This document shows positions 45,341 through 53,904 of a stretch of 64,000 bases of DNA, piece by piece. The notes beneath the pieces were generated by a model. That model was not told where the DNA came from. It saw only the letters and a program-made list of their open reading frames with translations, and did no database searches. The position numbers and the translations under genes were made by a program. The number at the start of each line of letters is the position of its first letter. Position 1 is the first letter of the stretch. This DNA is from JALYNX01 sp963749415 (GTDB lineage Bacteria > Actinomycetota > Acidimicrobiia > Spongiisociales > ZC4RG35), in NCBI GenBank assembly GCA_963749415.1, contig CAVVMG010000001.1, positions 372,001-436,000 of the forward strand, read 5' to 3'.

Positions 45341-45810
45341 GAGAGCGGTAATGGTAAGGGGGAGGTGGTGATTGAGCCAGACAACGAGTGGGCCCGCGGA
45401 TCGCCGACCATGATCCGAAATTGCTCGGCGAATCGAATCCCCTTGTGTTGACCGTTGACTGTCGGGACCAGCCGAAGACTGACCGCGATCTGACCGTTCC
45501 ACACACTGGATGGCAGGTAGCAACAGGTGTCCGTGGTCGAGTCGTAGACGCCGACCCAATCCACCTCCTCGGCTGTATACCGATGAGCCACCCAGGCCGA
45601 GCTACTCCTGATGTTGGCCTTGATCACCCGTCCATTGGAGGTGGTGTACTTGCACTGCACCTTCTCCAGGGCCCCGTTCTCCTTGCGAATCACGATCAGG
45701 TCGTAAGGCAGGTCGTGTCCGAAGGGAATGGCGACTCCATGGCCCTGTCGTTGCAGATCGGCGAGGATGATCGCCTCTCCGACCTCACCTTTGGCGGTGG
45801 TGATCCCCAT
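45331..45810 (-). CDS. PD-(D/E)XK nuclease-like protein, I-Ssp6803I/PDDEXK_5 type
   Basis: A 159-aa protein starting MGITTAKGEVGEAIILADLQ at 45810. GEVGEAIILADL (acidic residue), LPYDLIVIR (Asp) and KVQCKYT (Q-x-K) form the metal site pattern of the PDDEXK_5 family, which includes intron-encoded homing endonuclease I-Ssp6803I, found in a tRNA gene intron of cyanobacteria. Most bacterial members are free-standing with unknown role. Its stop lies in the adjacent tRNA-Thr. The last 20 residues (after RFAEQFRIMV) look loosely conserved. It is preceded by holB (44-bp gap). Confidence 0.7.
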   Translation of the reverse strand: MGITTAKGEVGEAIILADLQRQGHGVAIPFGHDLPYDLIVIRKENGALEKVQCKYTTSNGRVIKANIRSSSAWVAHRYTAEEVDWVGVYDSTTDTCCYLPSSVWNGQIAVSLRLVPTVNGQHKGIRFAEQFRIMVGDPRAHSLSGSITTSPLPLPLSPE

Positions 45811-45854
45811 TGCTCCCTCCCATCGAGGAAGGTATCGCTCGGGTGGGACGAATT

Positions 45855-46892
45855 TCAGTCCTGGGAGCCGAGACCGGTGAACAAGCTGGCCAGCACCAGC
45901 TCCCGGCGCAGACTCCCCTGGATGTCGACCACGGCGTCCAGGATGTTCTCCGCCGAAACCACCGCTTTGCGCGGGGTGACTTCTGTGAACGCCGCCAACG
46001 AGAGGTCGGCGTTCTTCACCGGTCCGCCCATTTGAAGCGACGCCGAGTCCGAGTACCACGAGGCCAGGATCTCCAAGCCATTGACCAGCAACGCCTGCTC
46101 CGCCCGGCGTCTGGTCCGTTGTTGCGCCTCCTTGGTCATCTCCGAAGACACCGAGCGCTCGGCGAGGGGGCCGATTTCCTCGAGGACCGCCATCGCCAAG
46201 CGCTGGCCATCGCCGGGATGCGGCGTGACCTGGCCCGGGATGGAGAGCCACAGATTGCGGAACCCGGCGACTTCGGGGCGGTCCATCAGGGCCAAGGCGA
46301 GGCCGGGGCGGCCTCCGGAGACGATCGCCACCACGGAGGCGTCCTCCTCGGTCAACCCCCGTTGCACCAGGGCATCGACCATGACATCCAAAGGCACCCT
46401 CCCCACGTGCACCGTCCGGCACCTGGAGGACACCGTCGGAGGGAAGTCCTCCTCGGACACCGCCACCAGGAGAAACACTGCAGCGGTCGACGGCTCCTCC
46501 AGTGTCTTGAGCATTGCGTTGGCCGCCTGCTCGGTCATCGAACCGGCATCTGGGAGCAAGAAGATTGCCCGCTTCCCCTCGACCGGGCGGAGTGCGGCAC
46601 GGGTGACGACATTGCGAATCTGCTCCACACCCAAGCTGGTAGCACCTTCGGGCTCGACAAGGGAGACATCGGGATGTGTGTCGGATTGGACGAGCCGGCA
46701 GGAGCGACACGGCTCCTCGTGGGCGCCTCCCGTGGGGCAGAGGATCGCCGCCGCGAAACGACGAGCCAGCGTGGCCTTGCCCACCGACTCCGGTCCAAAG
46801 AAGAGATAAGCCGATGCCGGCTCTTTGGCGTCCTGACGAAGCAGCTCGACAACCCGGGGATGCCCGATCACGCCCTCGAAATGGTCAAACAC
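45855..46892 (-). CDS. holB: DNA polymerase III subunit delta'
   Basis: Clamp-loader subunit. The 345-aa protein has GHPRVVELLRQ, a P-loop-like GPESVGKATLARRFA, a zinc site C-x-CRSC-x (CPTGGAHEEPCRSCR), DAGSMTEQAANAMLKTLEEP and SSRCRTVHVGR (SRC motif). It overlaps the tmk end by 8 nt. The tmk-holB order next to topA is common in Actinobacteria. Confidence 0.9.
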   Translation of the reverse strand: MFDHFEGVIGHPRVVELLRQDAKEPASAYLFFGPESVGKATLARRFAAAILCPTGGAHEEPCRSCRLVQSDTHPDVSLVEPEGATSLGVEQIRNVVTRAALRPVEGKRAIFLLPDAGSMTEQAANAMLKTLEEPSTAAVFLLVAVSEEDFPPTVSSRCRTVHVGRVPLDVMVDALVQRGLTEEDASVVAIVSGGRPGLALALMDRPEVAGFRNLWLSIPGQVTPHPGDGQRLAMAVLEEIGPLAERSVSSEMTKEAQQRTRRRAEQALLVNGLEILASWYSDSASLQMGGPVKNADLSLAAFTEVTPRKAVVSAENILDAVVDIQGSLRRELVLASLFTGLGSQD

Positions 46893-47502
46893 CTTCCAAC
46901 CTCTCCATCACCTCATCCGCGAGGTCGTCCACCGGCGCCGAACCGTCGAGCAGCACCAGCAGATCGGGCGCGGCGGCGGCGAGATGTCGGTAGGCCGACC
47001 TCACCTCACGCTGGAAGTCGACGCTCTCACTGCCGATCCGGTCCGGACGGTGCTGTCGCCCCAGGGCGGTGTCAGGATCGACCTCGATCACGAAAACTCT
47101 GCCGGGGACGACGCCGTCGAGCCCGGCTTCATTTATCTCGCGCACTACCTCCTCACCGAGGCCCCTCGCTCTCCCCTGATAGGCGATCGAGGAGTAGTAG
47201 GTGCGGTCGCTGATCACCCAGGCGCCCCGCTCCAATGCCGGCGCCACGATCTCATGGACCAGTTGCGCCCGCTGGGCCGCAAACAGAAAGACTTCGGCCC
47301 AGGGATCGACGTGGTCAGAGTCGAGCAGCAACTCGCGAACGCTCTCCCCGAGCGGAGTCCCCCCTGGCTCTCTGACCTCGACGACTTCGTCTCCTCGGCG
47401 GCGGAGTCGGAAGGCGATTGCGGCGGACAAAGTCGTCTTGCCGCTCCCATCGCCGCCTTCTAGCGCAATATATCGGTGGATCGGGGGCCGGTTGAACGCC
47501 AC
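46885..47502 (-). CDS. tmk: Thymidylate kinase
   Basis: Phosphorylates dTMP to dTDP. The 205-aa protein has YIALEGGDGSGKTTLSAAIA (P-loop), VREPGGTPLGESVR (DR(E)-type motif), VISDRTYYSSIAYQG and RQHRPDRIGSE-like lid (R-rich, with P-D-R-I). The start is uncertain: GTG 47502 gives the usual length but lacks a ribosome site; GTG 47580 would add 26 residues and abut the topA start. I use 47502. Divergent from topA. Confidence 0.88.
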   Translation of the reverse strand: MAFNRPPIHRYIALEGGDGSGKTTLSAAIAFRLRRRGDEVVEVREPGGTPLGESVRELLLDSDHVDPWAEVFLFAAQRAQLVHEIVAPALERGAWVISDRTYYSSIAYQGRARGLGEEVVREINEAGLDGVVPGRVFVIEVDPDTALGRQHRPDRIGSESVDFQREVRSAYRHLAAAAPDLLVLLDGSAPVDDLADEVMERLEGV

Positions 47503-47582
47503 TGGTGGCAGACGGTAACGCTCCCCCGGGACACGGTTCGTATTGACATAGACCAGTCGGATGAAGTCAACTCTCCACACTC

Positions 47583-50147
47583 ATGCCTAAGAGCCTCGTC
47601 ATCGTCGAATCCCCGACGAAGGCCCGAACCATCTCCGGATTCCTCGGACCGGAGGTGACGGTCGAGTCGTCGATGGGGCACATCCGCGACCTCCCGCGGT
47701 CTGCGGCCGAGATCCCGGCCAAGGCCAAGGGGGAGGCGTGGGCCCGCCTCGGGGTCAACGTCGAGAACGACTTCGAGCCGCTCTATGTCGTGCCCAAAGA
47801 GCGGCGGGACCGGGTGAAGAAGTTGAAGGAGATGCTCGCCGGAGTCGACGAGCTCTATCTGGCGACCGACGAGGACCGCGAGGGTGAGTCGATCGCCTGG
47901 CACCTGACCGAGGCCCTCAAGCCCAAGGTCCCCGTGCATCGCATGGTGTTCCACGAGATCACCCAACACGCCATCGAGGAGGCGTTCAACAACCCTCGGG
48001 GCCTCGACCTCCGCCTCGTTCAGGCCCAGGAGGCCCGTCGCATCCTGGACCGGCTCTATGGATACGAAGTCTCCCCGGTGCTGTGGCGCAAGGTTCAGCA
48101 GGGCCTCTCGGCGGGCCGGGTGCAGAGCGTGGCGATACGAATCGTGGTAGAGCGCGAGCGGGAGCGGATGGCCTTCACCTCCGCCTCGTATTGGAGCCTG
48201 GAAGGGGTGTTCGCGAGGGCAGACGATTTGGACAGCACCTTCGGGGCGACGTTGCTCTCCGTCGATGAGCAGAGAGTCGCCACCGGCAAGGAATTCGGGT
48301 CCGATGGCACTCCGAAGCAAAACGTCCTGGTCCTCGACCAGGACCAGGCAACCAGCCTCGCCGGAGCCCTGCTCGATTCGAGGTTCGAGGTGCAGACGGT
48401 CGAGGAGAAGCCGTACAAGCGATCCCCATACCCGCCGTTCCGCACTTCCACCCTGCAGCAGGAGGCAGGTCGCAAGCTGCGCTTCTCGTCATCACGCACC
48501 ATGTCGGTGGCACAGCGCCTCTACGAGAACGGGTACATCACCTATATGCGGACCGACTCGACGGCGCTCTCCGACACCGCGGTGGCCTCGGCCCGCACCC
48601 AGATCTCCAAGCTGTACGGGCAGAACTTCCTGTCGCCCAAGCCCCGGGTGTATGCCTCGAAGGTGAAGGGGGCGCAGGAGGCCCATGAGGCGATCCGCCC
48701 CGCCGGTGACGACACCTTCCAGACCCCGGAGCAGGTGGCCGCGAAGGTGGGGCCCGACGAGGCGCGGCTCTATGAGCTGATCTGGAGACGGACCGTCGCC
48801 TCGCAGATGGCCGACGCCGTGGGGGTCAGCGTGTCGGCACGCCTCGGGGCGGAGGCAAGCGATCACCGGGCGGCCGTCTTCGCCACCAGTGGGCGGACGA
48901 TCACCTTTCCCGGCTTTCTCAAGGCCTATGTCCAGGGATCCGACGACCCGGAGTCCGACGCCGACGACAAAGAGAGGGTCCTCCCAGCACTGGCGGCCGG
49001 GGACGTCCTCGCCGTGCAACGTTTGGAGCCGACCGGGCACGAAACCCGGCCCCCGGCCCGTTACACCGAGGCATCGCTCGTCCAAAGGCTCGAAGAGCTG
49101 GGCGTGGGTCGGCCGTCGACCTATGCATCGATCATGACCACCATCCAGGATCGGGGATATGTCTGGAAGAAGGGCAGCGCCCTCGTGCCGACGTTCACCG
49201 CATTTGGGGTGGTGGCGCTGCTCGAGCAGCACTTCTCTCAACTGGTCGACTACGGGTTCACCGCCACGATGGAGGACGACCTCGACCGCATCGCGGCCGG
49301 CGAGCAGGAGTCGGTTCCCTGGCTCAGCGACTTCTACTTCGGGGACGACGGCCTGAAAAACAAGGTGGCGACCCGCCTCGATGAGATCGACCCCCGGGCT
49401 GTGGGTTCGATTCCGATCGGTGTCGACCATCAGGGGACCGAAGTCGTGGCGCGCATTGGCAGATATGGCCCCTACGTCGAGATCGGCGAGGAGCGGGCTT
49501 CGATTCCCGACGACCTGGCACCGGACGAGCTCACGGTTGAGAAAGCCACCGAGCTCGTCGAGACCCAGAACGTCGGCGACAAGATCTTCGGCACCGACCC
49601 GCTCAGCGGGCTCACCGTGTACGGAAAGACCGGCCGCTTCGGCCCGTACGTTCAACTCGGCGAGACCGTGGAGGGGAGCAAGGACCGGCCCAAGCGGGCG
49701 TCACTGTTCAGGAACATGTCCCTCGACGAGCTCTCGCTGGACGCCGCCCTCGAGCTCCTATCCCTGCCCCGCACCGTCGGAACAGACCCTGAAGGGGTCG
49801 AGATAGCCGCTCTCAACGGCAGGTACGGGCCCTACATCCAACGCGGCTCCGACCGTCGCAGCCTGGAGAGCGAAGAGCGGCTGTTCACACTCACGGTCGA
49901 CGAGGCGCTGGCGCTCCTCGCCGAGCCCCCACGACGACGCGGGCAACAGGCTTCCAGCTCACTCAAGGAGCTAGGAGCCGACCCGGTCAGCGGGAAGACG
50001 GTCACCGTGCGCAATGGAAGATTCGGGCCCTACGTCACCGACGGCGAGGTCAACGCCTCGTTGCGCCAGGGAGATTCGCCGGAGACGATCACCATCGACC
50101 GGGCCGCCGAGCTGCTGGCTGCCCGCCGGGAGCGGGTCGGCAAGTAG
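47583..50147 (+). CDS. topA: DNA topoisomerase I
   Basis: Relaxes negative supercoils. The 854-aa protein has the Toprim start KSLVIVESPTKARTI with SSMGHIRDLP and EDREGESIAWH (metal site), catalytic Tyr in YENGYITYMRTDS, and GRPSTYASIMTTIQDRGY. Instead of zinc fingers the C-terminus carries four G-R-[YF]-G-P-Y repeats (about residues 620, 680, 745 and 815), the actinobacterial type. The start ATG 47583 faces the tmk 5' end; TTGACA at 47543 could be its -35. Confidence 0.97.
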   Translation: MPKSLVIVESPTKARTISGFLGPEVTVESSMGHIRDLPRSAAEIPAKAKGEAWARLGVNVENDFEPLYVVPKERRDRVKKLKEMLAGVDELYLATDEDREGESIAWHLTEALKPKVPVHRMVFHEITQHAIEEAFNNPRGLDLRLVQAQEARRILDRLYGYEVSPVLWRKVQQGLSAGRVQSVAIRIVVERERERMAFTSASYWSLEGVFARADDLDSTFGATLLSVDEQRVATGKEFGSDGTPKQNVLVLDQDQATSLAGALLDSRFEVQTVEEKPYKRSPYPPFRTSTLQQEAGRKLRFSSSRTMSVAQRLYENGYITYMRTDSTALSDTAVASARTQISKLYGQNFLSPKPRVYASKVKGAQEAHEAIRPAGDDTFQTPEQVAAKVGPDEARLYELIWRRTVASQMADAVGVSVSARLGAEASDHRAAVFATSGRTITFPGFLKAYVQGSDDPESDADDKERVLPALAAGDVLAVQRLEPTGHETRPPARYTEASLVQRLEELGVGRPSTYASIMTTIQDRGYVWKKGSALVPTFTAFGVVALLEQHFSQLVDYGFTATMEDDLDRIAAGEQESVPWLSDFYFGDDGLKNKVATRLDEIDPRAVGSIPIGVDHQGTEVVARIGRYGPYVEIGEERASIPDDLAPDELTVEKATELVETQNVGDKIFGTDPLSGLTVYGKTGRFGPYVQLGETVEGSKDRPKRASLFRNMSLDELSLDAALELLSLPRTVGTDPEGVEIAALNGRYGPYIQRGSDRRSLESEERLFTLTVDEALALLAEPPRRRGQQASSSLKELGADPVSGKTVTVRNGRFGPYVTDGEVNASLRQGDSPETITIDRAAELLAARRERVGK

Positions 50148-50241
50148 ACGGAGTCGATTCTCCGTCTGCGGCCAAGTTCTTTTCCAACCGCCGTGTTGTT
50201 GGCTTCCCTTTTCCACGGATCGGCGGGCGCTCTTTCCCGTT

Positions 50242-51996
50242 ATGGGCCGGGCGACATCTCAACTCAGACGCCAAGTTCGCCGATATTTGGCTTTTAGGAG
50301 CCAACCCATCCTCAGCCAAACCTCTGCACGCTCGCCTCGAGTAGTCGCAATCCGGACCGCCTCTCTGATAGTCGCCGCTGCGGCTGCGGCATTCGGTGCG
50401 GCCCTCGCTGATGGTCGCTCCTTCGTCGACCTGACTGTCCCCGAGGTCACTTACGCGGCAATTGCCCTTTGCTCGGGCCTGGTGCTCGTTGCCGCTGCCC
50501 TGGTCGGCCGGGGGCGCTCCCGTTTCGCCTGGAGCTTGATCGGCTCCGGCGTCCTCTGCTGGGGGATCGGAGAGGCGGTTTGGATGATTCAGACCCAGGC
50601 CGGCGAGATCCCCTACCCCGGGATCGCCGACTTCTTCTACGTTGCCGGTTATCCGCTGATCTTCGCCGGGGTGATCGCGCTCCCCTATCTCCGACCGGGT
50701 CGTTATGAACGTCTTCGGCTCACCCTCGATGCAACTGCCGGCACAATCTCGTTGGGTGTTGTGATGTGGGTCGCATACCTCGACGACATCGTGAGTCTGG
50801 GCTCCGACCCTGTCGAGACGTTCCTCAACCTGCTCTATCCGTTCGGTGACGTCTTCCTGGTCACGGCCCTGATGGTCCTCGCGATGCGGCGCTCGGAGCA
50901 ACGCATCGACCTGCGGGTCATCCTCCTGGCCGGGGGCGTGGCCTTCACCGCGGTCGCCGATGTCATCTTCTCCCTGCAGAGCGCCACCGATTCCTACGTG
51001 GAATGGGGCGGGCTGGATTCGCTGTGGCTCTTCAGTTATGGGCTCCTCGCCCTCGCCGCATATGTGGTCACCAAGCCGGTCCCCTCCCAGGAGAGGAGCT
51101 ATCGCCCGCTCAACACCTGGCAGCTGGTGGCCCCCTATACCGCCGTTGCAGCCCTCTTCCTGGCCCGCTTCCTCTACAGCAGCAGCGGCAGCGACTTGCT
51201 CCTCAACCTCGCCACCACCGCGGTAGCGGTTCTCGTTGTGTTGCGGCAGAACCTGGCAATCAGGGAGAAGCAAGAGTTGTTGGAGAAGCAGCGTGACGAC
51301 CTGATCGCCTCTGTGTCCCACGAGCTGAGGACCCCACTCACCGGCATCCAGGGTTACGCCGACCTGCTTTCGAGCTCCTGGGAGATCCTCGATCCGCATG
51401 ACCGTGAGGAAATGCTCGACACCATCACCACCCAGGCCAGTCATCTCGGCCACGTCGTGACCGATCTCATCGACGTTGCCCGCGACCGTCTCCAATCGGT
51501 GAAGCTGCATCCCGTCGACTACGGAGCGGCCGATTTGGTCGAGGAGGCGATCATCACCGCAGGGGTCGCCATCGAGGTCGAGACCGACCTCGACATGTCG
51601 GCGCGGGTGTGGGCGGAGCCAGGTCGGGTGCGTCAGATCCTGGTCAACTTGATAACCAATGCATTCCGCTACGGGCGATCCCGGATCCTGATCACCGAGA
51701 CCCGAGTCGGGACACATGTCGTCTTCACCGTGCATGACGACGGTTCCGGGGTCCCGGCCAAGTTCCAGTCGGACATCTGGGGACGGTTCGAGCGAGGCGA
51801 GCACAAGCATGATGCGAGAGTGCCCGGATCAGGAATCGGGCTCTCGGTGGCCAAGGACCTGGTCACTGCTCACAGCGGTACGATCGGCTACCGGGCCTCT
51901 GAGTTGCTAGGTGGTGCCTGCTTCGAGTTCACCATGCCCGTGCCGAACCAGGATCTGGATGCTCTCACCGAGTCGCAGGTCGCCCGAGTCGGCTGA
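50242..51996 (+). CDS. Sensor histidine kinase with multi-span membrane sensor, orphan
   Basis: A 584-aa kinase. The first 330 residues hold about eight to ten hydrophobic segments (MASE-like sensor) with an internal GEIPYPGIADFFYVAGY stretch. Then follows HisKA with SVSHELRTPLTGI (His phosphoacceptor), and HATPase with NLITNAFRYG (N box), HDDGSGVP (G1) and GSGIGLSVAKDLV (G2). No response regulator is adjacent, so its partner is unknown. The start at 50242 (MGRATSQLRR) is the likely one; the frame upstream is antisense-like and overlaps topA. Confidence 0.88.
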   Translation: MGRATSQLRRQVRRYLAFRSQPILSQTSARSPRVVAIRTASLIVAAAAAAFGAALADGRSFVDLTVPEVTYAAIALCSGLVLVAAALVGRGRSRFAWSLIGSGVLCWGIGEAVWMIQTQAGEIPYPGIADFFYVAGYPLIFAGVIALPYLRPGRYERLRLTLDATAGTISLGVVMWVAYLDDIVSLGSDPVETFLNLLYPFGDVFLVTALMVLAMRRSEQRIDLRVILLAGGVAFTAVADVIFSLQSATDSYVEWGGLDSLWLFSYGLLALAAYVVTKPVPSQERSYRPLNTWQLVAPYTAVAALFLARFLYSSSGSDLLLNLATTAVAVLVVLRQNLAIREKQELLEKQRDDLIASVSHELRTPLTGIQGYADLLSSSWEILDPHDREEMLDTITTQASHLGHVVTDLIDVARDRLQSVKLHPVDYGAADLVEEAIITAGVAIEVETDLDMSARVWAEPGRVRQILVNLITNAFRYGRSRILITETRVGTHVVFTVHDDGSGVPAKFQSDIWGRFERGEHKHDARVPGSGIGLSVAKDLVTAHSGTIGYRASELLGGACFEFTMPVPNQDLDALTESQVARVG

Positions 51997-52083
51997 GCCG
52001 GGATTCGGCCAGGGGCCTGTGCTACTTCGAGAAATCGGCAAACCACGGTCGCCTCATAGGTGGGTGCCCGAAGCCAGGCCGGA

Positions 52084-53388
52084 TCAGAGCACGGTGGCGG
52101 CCATCTCCGCCAGTGGAGATCGCACCGAGCGCTCCAGCGTGATGTGGCCGAAGAGAGGCGAGCCCTTGAACTTCTCGATCAATGCCGCCATCCCCCCGAA
52201 CGGCGAGATGTAGGGATTGTCCACCTGGGACAGGTCCCCACAGAAGACCACCTTCGAGTCGCGTGCGATCCTGGTCAGGATCACCTTGAGGGTGGGGAGC
52301 TCCAGGTTCTGAGCCTCGTCGATGATGACGAACTCCCCCGTGATCGACCGTCCCCGGAGATAGGTCACTGCAGCCATTTCCAGCTCACCACGGTCGATGA
52401 GCTCGTCGATCGCGTTGCGAGCCCCTTCGACCCCCGCATCCGAGAACAGTGCGTAGAGGTTGTCATGCACTGCCGCCATCCAGGGCGCCAGCTTGTCGTT
52501 GAGGTCGCCGGGGAGGTAGCCGACCTCCTGTCGACCCACCGCCACCAGAGGCCGGTACACCGACACCCTCCGGTAGCGCCCCTGTTCCAGGACCTGCTCC
52601 AGGGCGGCGGCGAGGGCGAGGAAGGTCTTCCCGGTCCCTGCCATCCCCATCACCGATACCGCGGGGATGTCGGGGTCGAGGAGTTGATGGAGGGCCACCG
52701 TCTGTCGCACGTTCTTGGGGTCGACGCCGAAGGCCCGGACGTGGGTCGGAACCCGCTCCAACACCGTTGGATCCGACTGGACAACGCGGGCGAGCGCCGA
52801 TCTCGAAGTGCCCGACCTGAGAATGAGGAACTCGTTGACCTCGGCCTCCAGCCCCTTCATCTCGATCTTGCCCTCGTCGAAGAGCCTGTCGATCACCTCT
52901 CCCTCGGTTGCATGCTCGATTAGCCCGGAGTGGACTTGGTCGACCGCCACCGTGTCCGCCCGATAGTCCTGGACCGCGACACCGAGCTGGGCTCCCTTGA
53001 TGCGGAGAGCGGCGTCTTTGGTGACGAGGACCGCCGGCGTCTCCTCGACCAGGTTGAGACAGGTGGCCAGGATGCGGTGGTCTGGGGTGTGGGGGTCGAG
53101 CGCGGTGGGGAGGCGCTCCGACGTGATCCCGTTGAGCTCGATGCGAAGCGTCCCACCACCGGGTAGGTCCACCGGCTCGCGCAGACCGCCATCACGAGAG
53201 GCGCCCAGCTCTTCGATCAGCCGGATCGCGGCTCGGGCGTTGGCTCCTACCTCGTCGAGGCGGGTCTTCTTCCTGTCCAGCTCTTCGATGACGACGAGCG
53301 GGAGCACCACATTGTGTTCGTCGAATCGGAGGGGTGACTGGGGGTCGGCGAGCAGGACGCAGGTGTCGAGTACGAAGGTGTCGGGCAC
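52084..53388 (-). CDS. PIN-domain PhoH-family protein
   Basis: A 434-aa two-domain protein (PhoH2 type): N-terminal PIN nuclease (TFVLDTCVLLAD, VVIEELDRKK, TPDHRILATCL; Asp-rich metal site) and C-terminal PhoH ATPase (GMAGTGKTFLALAAAL Walker A, IIDEAQNLELPTLKVILTR Walker B, GDLSQVDNPY). Homologues unwind and cleave RNA in vitro. The GTG start at 53388 has AAGGAG nine bases ahead; a GTG at 53445 is an alternative adding 19 residues. Single gene. Confidence 0.9.
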   Translation of the reverse strand: MPDTFVLDTCVLLADPQSPLRFDEHNVVLPLVVIEELDRKKTRLDEVGANARAAIRLIEELGASRDGGLREPVDLPGGGTLRIELNGITSERLPTALDPHTPDHRILATCLNLVEETPAVLVTKDAALRIKGAQLGVAVQDYRADTVAVDQVHSGLIEHATEGEVIDRLFDEGKIEMKGLEAEVNEFLILRSGTSRSALARVVQSDPTVLERVPTHVRAFGVDPKNVRQTVALHQLLDPDIPAVSVMGMAGTGKTFLALAAALEQVLEQGRYRRVSVYRPLVAVGRQEVGYLPGDLNDKLAPWMAAVHDNLYALFSDAGVEGARNAIDELIDRGELEMAAVTYLRGRSITGEFVIIDEAQNLELPTLKVILTRIARDSKVVFCGDLSQVDNPYISPFGGMAALIEKFKGSPLFGHITLERSVRSPLAEMAATVL

Positions 53389-53463
53389 CTCTTCGGTCTC
53401 CTTGGGGGTCGTCGCCAGAGGGCATAGCTTCCCGCCCGGAGACACGAATTACAAGGATCGCGG

Positions 53464-53895
53464 TCAGTTGGGCTCTGTGACCTCGAAGACCGGGAAGAGC
53501 GCCGCCGCCTGAACGAAGTCGTTCGTGGTTGGATTCTCCGGCACTTCCATGTACTGGCGCGCGTAACGCTCTCGAGCGTGATAGGCGGCGACCACCGGAG
53601 CGGCCGTTTCGCCATGAACCTCGTCTAGCCGAATCTGACGCACCTTGGAGCCGTGGCGCAGGGTGGCGCTCGGGTTGGCCCGGGCGTTGTGCACCCATCC
53701 TTTCTCACCGTAGGGACAGACGAGGTACTCGATCCCTTCGATGTCGATCGGGCTGACGGGGACGGTCCTGGGCTCGCCGGACTGCCGCCCCGTCGTGGTC
53801 AGGACCTGGACCTTGCCGATACCTCTGCGGGCCATCCATGACATCATCCGACCGATTCGCAGCGTGCTGGCATTGAGCTCATATTGCTTGGCCAT
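53464..53895 (-). CDS. DDN-type deazaflavin (F420)-dependent nitroreductase/quinone reductase family protein
   Basis: A 143-aa protein of the F420H2-dependent DDN family: WMARRGIGKVQVLTTTGRQS with GEPRTVPVSP, then YLVCPYGEKGWVHNARANPS. Members use F420H2 to reduce quinones or nitro compounds, or bind other flavins. Length and core are standard. It implies that this organism makes F420, which fits the phylum. The start ATG at 53895 follows no clear ribosome site. Single gene in line with polX upstream (9-bp gap). Confidence 0.85.
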   Translation of the reverse strand: MAKQYELNASTLRIGRMMSWMARRGIGKVQVLTTTGRQSGEPRTVPVSPIDIEGIEYLVCPYGEKGWVHNARANPSATLRHGSKVRQIRLDEVHGETAAPVVAAYHARERYARQYMEVPENPTTNDFVQAAALFPVFEVTEPN

Positions 53896-53904
53896 GGCCC
53901 GAAG

